This document shows, piece by piece, positions 55,591-60,740 of a stretch of 60,740 bases of DNA (its first letter is position 1; each line of letters begins with the position of its first letter). The notes below the pieces were generated by a model, which was given only the letters and a program-made list of their open reading frames with translations, did not search any database and was not told where the DNA came from. The stretch is from positions 1 through 60,740 of the forward strand of contig NZ_VYKK01000009.1 in the NCBI RefSeq assembly GCF_008710135.1. Reading direction: 5' to 3'. This DNA comes from Paenibacillus spiritus. Lineage in GTDB: Bacteria; Bacillota; Bacilli; Paenibacillales; Paenibacillaceae. A program made the translations under genes and the position numbers.

Positions 55591-57410
55591 AACGGGAAAG
55601 CTGGCTGACCCCATATGTCTCGTCCTATCTCGGACGGTTCCTCCTGATTGTGCTGCTGGGCGGACTGACGGTGTTCTCGGCCTCGTCGCTGATGTACACG
55701 TCGGGCTTTCTGATCTCGAAGGCGTCGATTCCGCCGGAAAATATTCTGCTGATCTATGTCCCGATCGTCGGTGTTCGGGCCTTCGGCACAAGCCGGGCCG
55801 TGATCCACTACGTGGAGCGGCTCGTCAGCCATGACACCATTCTCCGCGTGCTCTCGCGGATGCGCGTGCGGCTCTACCGGATTCTGGAGCCCCAGGCGCT
55901 GCTGTTGTCGTCGCGGTTCCGAACCGGAGACATTCTCGGCATGCTGGCCGACGATATCGAATATTTGCAGAACGTGTATCTGCGCACCGTATTTCCAAGC
56001 ATTATCGCCCTGCTGCTGTACGCCGCCTCGGTAATTGCCATCGGGACGTTCGACATCCGCTTCGCGGTCGTTGTCGGGCTGTACATTCTGGTGCTGGTCG
56101 CCGTGCTGCCGCTGGTTTCGCTGCTTCTGACGCACCGGCGCCAGGAATCGGTGAAGCAGCAGCGCAACGCGCTCTACCAGAAGCTGACCGACGCCGTGCT
56201 CGGCATGGGCGACTGGGTCATCAGCGGCCGCCAGAGCCGGTTCGTCGAGACCTATGAGGCCGATGAACGGACGGTGGCCCGGGCAGATGCAGCGCTGCGG
56301 CGCTGGGCCCGGCTGCGCCTGTTCCTGGCCCACGCCGTCGTCGGCATCGCGGTGGTGTCGATGCTGATGTGGTCCGGGGGCGAATTCGCGGACGGGAATA
56401 TTCCCGGCACGCTGATCGCGGCCTTCGTCCTGGTCGTCTTCCCGGCGGCGGACGCCTTCCTTCCCGTCTCCGACGCGGTGGAGAAGATTCCGCAGTACCG
56501 CAACTCGCTGCGGCGGCTGGAGAGCATTGAGACAGCCGAAGCGGACGGGGAAGAGAACAACGGGACAGGAACGAGAAGAGCGTCAGAGACTGGAGCCGGA
56601 GAGACCGAACCGGCGGCAGACACCGGCGATACGGCCGCGGCGAATGCTGCCCGAATAGAGTCGGCACCGATTTCGCTCCAGCGTTTGTCGTACCGCTATG
56701 ATGCAGGCGGCGAATGGGCGCTTCGGGACCTCAGCCTGGAGGTGCCGCAGGGACGGCGCATTGCGGTCCTGGGCCGGAGCGGAGCGGGCAAATCGACGCT
56801 GCTGAAGCTGATTCAGGGCGCGCTCCGTCCGGTGGAAGGCCGGGCCCTGATCGCCGGCCGGGATGCCGCCGGTTATGGCGACCGCATTCCGGACGTGCTG
56901 TCCGTCCTGAACCAGAGCCCGCATCTGTTCGACACGACGGTGGCGAACAACATCCGGCTCGGCCGCCCGCTGGCGACGGACGCGGAGATTGCCGCCGCCG
57001 GGGAGCAGGCCCGGCTCGGCGAACTGATTGCGTCGCTGCCGCAGAGCTACGACACGCCGGTGCGCGAAGCCGGCCAGCGCTTCTCCGGCGGCGAACGCCA
57101 GCGGATCGCGCTGGCGCGGATTCTGCTGCAGAACACGCCGGTGATTCTGCTCGACGAGCCGACGGTCGGGCTGGACCCGCGCACCGAGCGCGAGCTGCTG
57201 GCGACGCTGTTCGCCGCGACCGCGGGCAAAACGGTCATCTGGGTCACCCATCATCTCGTGGGTGTGGAGAACATGGACGAAGTGCTGTTCGTCGAGAACA
57301 GAACCCTCGTCATGCGCGGCACGCACGCCGAGCTGCTGGAGCGCGAGCCGCGCTACCGGCGGCTCTACGAGCTGGACTGCCCGGAACGGTTCATCCCGGA
57401 ACAGGCCTGA
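55587..57410 (+). CDS. cydC: ABC exporter subunit CydC
   Basis: The 607-residue partner half-transporter of CydD. The membrane domain is at about 15-305, and the ATPase domain has Walker A GRSGAGKST, the signature FSGGERQRIALAR and Walker B VILLDEPTVGLD. An acidic Glu/Thr/Ala-rich linker (about 315-355) separates the two, paralleling the one in CydD. It overlaps cydD by 4 bases and ends the cydABDC operon. Which of the two halves is C or D follows gene order. Confidence 0.94.
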   Translation: MKRESWLTPYVSSYLGRFLLIVLLGGLTVFSASSLMYTSGFLISKASIPPENILLIYVPIVGVRAFGTSRAVIHYVERLVSHDTILRVLSRMRVRLYRILEPQALLLSSRFRTGDILGMLADDIEYLQNVYLRTVFPSIIALLLYAASVIAIGTFDIRFAVVVGLYILVLVAVLPLVSLLLTHRRQESVKQQRNALYQKLTDAVLGMGDWVISGRQSRFVETYEADERTVARADAALRRWARLRLFLAHAVVGIAVVSMLMWSGGEFADGNIPGTLIAAFVLVVFPAADAFLPVSDAVEKIPQYRNSLRRLESIETAEADGEENNGTGTRRASETGAGETEPAADTGDTAAANAARIESAPISLQRLSYRYDAGGEWALRDLSLEVPQGRRIAVLGRSGAGKSTLLKLIQGALRPVEGRALIAGRDAAGYGDRIPDVLSVLNQSPHLFDTTVANNIRLGRPLATDAEIAAAGEQARLGELIASLPQSYDTPVREAGQRFSGGERQRIALARILLQNTPVILLDEPTVGLDPRTERELLATLFAATAGKTVIWVTHHLVGVENMDEVLFVENRTLVMRGTHAELLEREPRYRRLYELDCPERFIPEQA

Positions 57411-57573
57411 CCGGGGGCGCCGACAGGACGGGTCCGGGAGGTTCCGATTCATGAGGCCGCAATTCACGACGTCCCGATCCAGGATGTCACTCCGTTATCG
57501 CGGTCTGGTGTGGTCACCCCTTTGCTGGTAGCTTCGGTCCGTCAAGGACCCTTCAATCTCGGCCGGATGGCCG

Positions 57574-57612
57574 GCCGCACGGCGGGGATGCTTCCTCGCT
57601 GTGCGGCTTTTT
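57574..57612 (+). terminator. cydABDC terminator
   Basis: A stem of about 12 bp with a few mismatches (GCCGCAC with GTGCGGC at the base), followed by five T residues. It lies 164 bases after cydC; the sequence between shows no gene. Confidence 0.82.
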
Positions 57613-57666
57613 GTGTTGAGATTCCATCCAGAAGGAGGGAATATCCAACACAAGGAGGGGACCAGA

Positions 57667-58152
57667 ATGGGTCGAAAAACATTCACAGACGCCGAAATCC
57701 GGCTGCTGTCGCTCAATGCGAACGTGCTGCATGTCAGCGAGAAGAGCATCACTTATGCGCCGGCGTTCAAGCTGGCGGCGGTGCAAGCTTACCTCGGCGG
57801 GATGATGCCGCAGGAGATTTTCTTCTGGGGCGGCTTCGAGCTGGATCTGATCGGCAGACGCAAGCCGAAGGCATGTCTGAAGCGCTGGCGGGATATCTAC
57901 GCGCAGTACGGAGAGGCGGGGCTGCTGGAGGAGCGCCGGGGTTTCTATGCGGCGCCGGAACGGCGGGAGGCGGGGATGGAGCAGCTGCCAGTCCCAGGCC
58001 CGGTAGACCGCAAGCTTAGGGAACCGTGGGAAGAAGAAGGCCCGCCCTGCGGGGCGGAGCTGCTTTTTGAGAGGGAAGAGAGAGACATAGGCTCCAGCCC
58101 GTATGAGCAGCGTCCCTGGCAACTGGACAGCCCGGAACGAAAAAACCGCTGA
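57667..58152 (+). CDS. Orphan IS3 OrfA-like HTH protein
   Basis: The 161-residue protein begins like the first ORF of some IS3-family transposases: TFTDAEIRLLSLNANVLHVS, SITYAPAFKLAAVQAYLGG and GRRKPKACLKRWRDIYAQYGE, with a helix-turn-helix. After about residue 95 (LLEERRG) the usual leucine-zipper end is missing and a Pro/Glu/Arg-rich tail follows. No OrfB integrase and no terminal repeats lie beside it. The start at 57667 has a perfect AAGGAGGGG. It could be a domesticated DNA-binding protein or a remnant; the intact binding site and frame favour expression. Confidence 0.78.
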   Translation: MGRKTFTDAEIRLLSLNANVLHVSEKSITYAPAFKLAAVQAYLGGMMPQEIFFWGGFELDLIGRRKPKACLKRWRDIYAQYGEAGLLEERRGFYAAPERREAGMEQLPVPGPVDRKLREPWEEEGPPCGAELLFEREERDIGSSPYEQRPWQLDSPERKNR

Positions 58153-58161
58153 ATCAAGGCG

Positions 58162-58190
58162 TTGACAAAACCGTAAATTCCCGTTAAATT
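58162..58190 (+). promoter_or_regulatory. Promoter of the cystine transporter gene
   Basis: TTGACA is a perfect -35 hexamer and TAAATT lies 17 bases downstream, 46 bases before the start codon. Confidence 0.8.
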
Positions 58191-58235
58191 GATCTCATTA
58201 TTCATATCAATTAACTTGGTAATGGGGGCGGAACA

Positions 58236-59606
58236 ATGGGGAACATCGACAACAATCTGGTGCATGCCATTCAGACCAACGGGTACGGGTTCATCGTCTC
58301 GCTGCTGATCTTCGGTCTTCTGTACGGCTTGGCGCGCAAGCGCGTCGGCTTCGGCCTGCGGGTCATTCTGGCTCTGGGAATCGGGCTGGCGGTCGGCGTT
58401 CTCTTTCAGAACCTGGAACTGAAGACCGATGCCATCTCGACGTTCGGCAGCATCTACGTCAGCCTGATCCGCATGCTGGTCATACCGCTCGTGTTCGTCC
58501 TCGTGCTGAACAGCATTTCTTCGCTGTCGAGCCTGGAGTATCTGCGCAAAATCGGCTTCAAAACCTTCGCCTGGTTCCTCGGAACCACCGGCATCGCCTC
58601 TCTGATCGGCCTGGGGATTGCCCTGCTGTTCAATCCAGGCAGCGGCATTCAGCAGGAGACGCCGGCGGATTTTGCCGCCCGCGAGATTCCGACGTTCTCT
58701 GAAGTCGTGCTGGACCTGGTTCCGTCCAACCCCGTCAGCCAGGCGGCCGACGGCAAAGTGGTGCCGATTCTGATCTTTGCCATCTTCCTGGCCGTTGCCA
58801 TTCTGAAGGTAGGCGCGAAGAAGCCGGAGGCCGTCAAGCCGGTCCGCGACCTGATCGAATCGCTGACCCAGGTGCTTCACCAAGTCGTGAAGTTCGTCAT
58901 CCGCCTGACGCCGTATGGCGTGTACGCCCTGATCGCAGGCATCACCGCCCGCTATGGCTGGGAGACGCTGCAGGAGCTGGGCAATGTGATTCTGGCGTCG
59001 TATGCCGCGCTGATCCTGCATTTTGTGCTCGTCTTCGGCGGACTGGTGCTGCTGGTCGCGAAGGTCAACCCGATCCGCTTCTTCCGCAAAGTGTATCCGA
59101 CGGTCACCGTCGCCTTCACAACCCGGAGCAGCTATGCAACGCTGCCGGTCAATCTGGAGGTCATTACGAAGCGGCTGTACGTCTCGCCGCGGATCGCAAG
59201 CTTCGTCGCGCCGCTCGGAGCTTCCGTCAACTTCAACGGCTGCGGCGGCGTCTGGCCGGCCATTGTGGCCGTCTTCACCGCCCAGGTATTCGGCATCGAC
59301 CTGTCGCTCACCGATTATGTGACGCTGGTGCTGGTCAGCATCATCTCCTCAATCGGCGTGGCCGGGGTTCCCGGACCGGCGGTCATCTCGACAACGGTCG
59401 TGCTGACCGCCCTGGGACTGCCGCTTGAAGGCATCGCCATCGTCGCCGGCGTCGAAGCGCTGATTGACATGGGCCGGACCGCGGTCAACGCGACCGGGAC
59501 CGCCGTCACGGCCCTGCTGGTGGCGAGCTCCGAGGGCGAGTTCGACCGCGAGGCGTTCAACCGGGACGGCGCCGACGAGGAGATTCTGCTGAACGCGGCG
59601 GGCTGA
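58236..59606 (+). CDS. tcyP: L-cystine symporter, TcyP-like
   Basis: The 456-residue symporter belongs to the dicarboxylate/amino acid:cation family. The early segment LLYGLARKRVGFGLRVILAL and the late DMGRTAVNATGTAVTALL fit the TcyP (YhcL) branch, a cystine importer in B. subtilis, better than glutamate carriers. The substrate-binding block is VTVAFTTRSSYATLPVNLEV. Eight membrane segments and two re-entrant loops are expected. It has its own promoter and terminator. Substrate assignment is by similarity only. Confidence 0.85.
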   Translation: MGNIDNNLVHAIQTNGYGFIVSLLIFGLLYGLARKRVGFGLRVILALGIGLAVGVLFQNLELKTDAISTFGSIYVSLIRMLVIPLVFVLVLNSISSLSSLEYLRKIGFKTFAWFLGTTGIASLIGLGIALLFNPGSGIQQETPADFAAREIPTFSEVVLDLVPSNPVSQAADGKVVPILIFAIFLAVAILKVGAKKPEAVKPVRDLIESLTQVLHQVVKFVIRLTPYGVYALIAGITARYGWETLQELGNVILASYAALILHFVLVFGGLVLLVAKVNPIRFFRKVYPTVTVAFTTRSSYATLPVNLEVITKRLYVSPRIASFVAPLGASVNFNGCGGVWPAIVAVFTAQVFGIDLSLTDYVTLVLVSIISSIGVAGVPGPAVISTTVVLTALGLPLEGIAIVAGVEALIDMGRTAVNATGTAVTALLVASSEGEFDREAFNRDGADEEILLNAAG

Positions 59607-59698
59607 CGGTCCGCCCGGCGGCGGGCCAGGTCCGCAGGCCGGCGGGAAGCCGGGGTTGTCCGGGCCTGGCCGAGCCAGGCCGCAATGGATAAATCAGG

Positions 59699-59728
59699 AT
59701 GGCCGCCTGCGGGCGGCCATTTCTTTTT
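59699..59728 (+). terminator. tcyP terminator
   Basis: A 9-bp perfect stem (ATGGCCGCC with GGCGGCCAT) followed by TTCTTTTT. A second GC-rich hairpin, GGCCTGG with CCAGGCC, lies just before it (59663-59681). Confidence 0.85.
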
Positions 59729-59805
59729 GGCCGAGGATGTGGTAGAACTAAAGGTGACACAGCGGCGCCGGCGCGCCGGACAAGAAAGGGATGCGAAGAG
59801 CTTAC

Positions 59806-59973
59806 ATGTATGTCGTGTGCAAGGAACACCTGGAGCTGGCGATTGACCAATTCGTGGACGAGTATGAGGATGCCCCGGACGTGGTCGACTTGAAGGATAC
59901 GGAATTCTCGGACTGGGACCCGCCGGCCAAGTGCGCGGAGTGCGAGAAGAATGCGGAATATTTGGTGGTCTAA
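59806..59973 (+). CDS. CxxH/CxxC family protein
   Basis: A 55-residue protein of the small CxxH/CxxC family: [20 protein letters not shown] near the start and [13 protein letters not shown] at the end. The four residues probably bind zinc. I chose ATG at 59806, which gives the usual [11 protein letters not shown] at 59791 is also open but abuts the GAAAGGG site. Located just before rlmH, as in other Bacillales. Function unknown. Confidence 0.85.
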   Translation: MYVVCKEHLELAIDQFVDEYEDAPDVVDLKDTEFSDWDPPAKCAECEKNAEYLVV

Positions 59974-59980
59974 GACAGAG

Positions 59981-60008
59981 AACTCCATGCCGGCGGCATG
60001 GAGTTTTT
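59981..60008 (+). terminator. Terminator between CxxH/CxxC gene and rlmH
   Basis: An 11-bp perfect stem (AACTCCATGCC with GGCATGGAGTT) with a GGC loop followed by further T residues. Confidence 0.93.
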
Positions 60009-60038
60009 GACTATAGCGAGATGAGAGGAATGCTGCAT

Positions 60039-60518
60039 ATGCTGGTTCAGATTATCGGAGTAGGCAAGCTGAAGGAGAAGTACCTGATCGACGGGATCGC
60101 GGAGTATGCGAAGCGGCTGACGCCGTACGTGAAGTTCCAGATTATCGAGGTCCCCGACGAAAAAGCGCCCGACTCCCTCAGCGACGCCGAGGTCGCGCAG
60201 GTCAAGACCCGCGAGGGCGAACGCATCCTCGCGCACGTCAAGGGCGAGGCGCATGTCATCGCCCTCGCCATCGACGGCAAGCTCTGGAGCTCCGAGGAGC
60301 TTGCCGCTGAACTCGACCGGCTCGGCACCTACGGGACGAGCCATGTCGTCTTCGTCATCGGAGGCAGCCACGGCCTCTCCGATGACGTGATGCGCCGCGC
60401 CCAGCAGCGCATGAGCTTCGGGCGCATGACGCTGCCCCACCAGCTCATGCGGCTGGTGCTGACGGAGCAGATTTACCGGGCGGTGAAGATTAATCGGGGG
60501 GAACCGTATCATAAGTAG
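60039..60518 (+). CDS. rlmH: 23S rRNA pseudouridine-1915 N3-methyltransferase
   Basis: The 159-residue SPOUT-class enzyme methylates pseudouridine 1915 in helix 69 of 23S rRNA. The knotted SAM-binding motif [12 protein letters not shown] and the end [14 protein letters not shown] are conserved. ATG at 60039 ([16 protein letters not shown]) is chosen because it gives the family length and lies 8 bases from AGAGGAA. It follows a terminator and so has its own promoter, or relies on read-through. Confidence 0.97.
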   Translation: MLVQIIGVGKLKEKYLIDGIAEYAKRLTPYVKFQIIEVPDEKAPDSLSDAEVAQVKTREGERILAHVKGEAHVIALAIDGKLWSSEELAAELDRLGTYGTSHVVFVIGGSHGLSDDVMRRAQQRMSFGRMTLPHQLMRLVLTEQIYRAVKINRGEPYHK

Positions 60519-60689
60519 GGCGAAATATGCTATCCTAAACTATAACGCTTGTGCTGTTCTTGCATATATCAACAGGCTGTGTGAATTACTTCGTCGAGCT
60601 GTTTATACTTACCGAGCAGCTTGGAAAGGAGTTTGGAGACTGCTTGAAATCAATCAAGGCTTGCATTGAATAAGAAAAAAGCCCTCGTC

Positions 60690-60740
60690 ATAAGTGAACT
60701 GTGACCCACAAGAAGGACACTTTGAAAAAAGTGACCCCTC
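60690..60740. mobile_element. Possible end of an insertion sequence
   Basis: The window ends with two GTGACCC-containing segments (60699-60720 and 60730-60739) around AAGGACACTTTG. This resembles the terminal repeats of IS3-type elements, but the transposase would lie beyond the window. The 222-base stretch after rlmH contains no other gene that I recognise. Confidence 0.25.

Noticed and set aside
57490..57535. Minus-strand GGGTGACC...ACCGCGA, reminiscent of a T-box antiterminator core
   Set aside because: The conserved GGGTGG-ACCGCG core is split by extra bases, there is no specifier stem, and no gene follows on that strand.

Overview
The window is the replication-origin region of a moderately GC-rich, spore-forming Firmicute, most likely Paenibacillus or a close relative. 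The gene order dnaA-dnaN-yaaA-recF-remB-gyrB on one side and rpmH-rnpA-yidC-jag-mnmE-mnmG-rsmG-noc-parA-parB on the other is that of Bacillales. Sporulation-linked genes (SpoIIIJ-type yidC, soj/spo0J, yyaC, a YheC/YheD-type ATP-grasp gene), the walRKHIJ cluster and cydABDC support this. The genus is inferred from these proteins and the local layout; no 16S sequence is in the window.

Left arm (1-11737, minus strand). Replication moves leftward from oriC. dnaA, dnaN, yaaA, recF, remB and gyrB form a tight cluster that ends at a strong hairpin (5254-5299). A plus-strand ATP-grasp gene follows, then gyrA with its own promoter and an HD-GYP protein. A leftward promoter at the extreme left may belong to an rRNA operon just outside the window.

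Origin (10154-10390 and 11738-12334). The origin is bipartite. A cluster of DnaA boxes lies upstream of dnaA, mixed with two perfect Spo0A-box matches. A perfect DnaA box beside six DnaA-trio-like triplets and an AT-rich stretch lies between dnaA and dnaN, the expected unwinding site.

Right arm (12335-60740, almost all plus strand). In order: rpmH-rnpA-yidC-jag; the tRNA-modification genes mnmE and mnmG with rsmG; a perfect parS site; noc; parA-parB with a second parS inside parB; a cysteine-desulfurase-like enzyme, DUF4446, yyaC (minus), DUF3343, an MscS channel and DUF951; tRNA-Ser(CGA); yjzC (minus); rpsF-ssb-rpsR; a peptide-type ABC importer without ATPases; an LCP ligase; a CBS protein; MazG-like-yybS-gdpP-rplI-dnaB; purA; an unknown membrane protein; an M23/LysM/G5 peptidase; walRKHIJ-htrA; a cold-shock pair; cydABDC under two Rex/Fnr-type dyads; an orphan IS3 OrfA-like HTH protein; a TcyP-like cystine transporter; a CxxH/CxxC protein; and rlmH. 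The last 50 bases may be the end of an insertion sequence.

Most of the window is conserved housekeeping sequence. I found no phage, CRISPR array, toxin-antitoxin or defence island. The more interesting material is regulatory (origin elements, csp leader, cyd operators, a purA upstream hairpin) plus a few uncharacterised or orphan genes.
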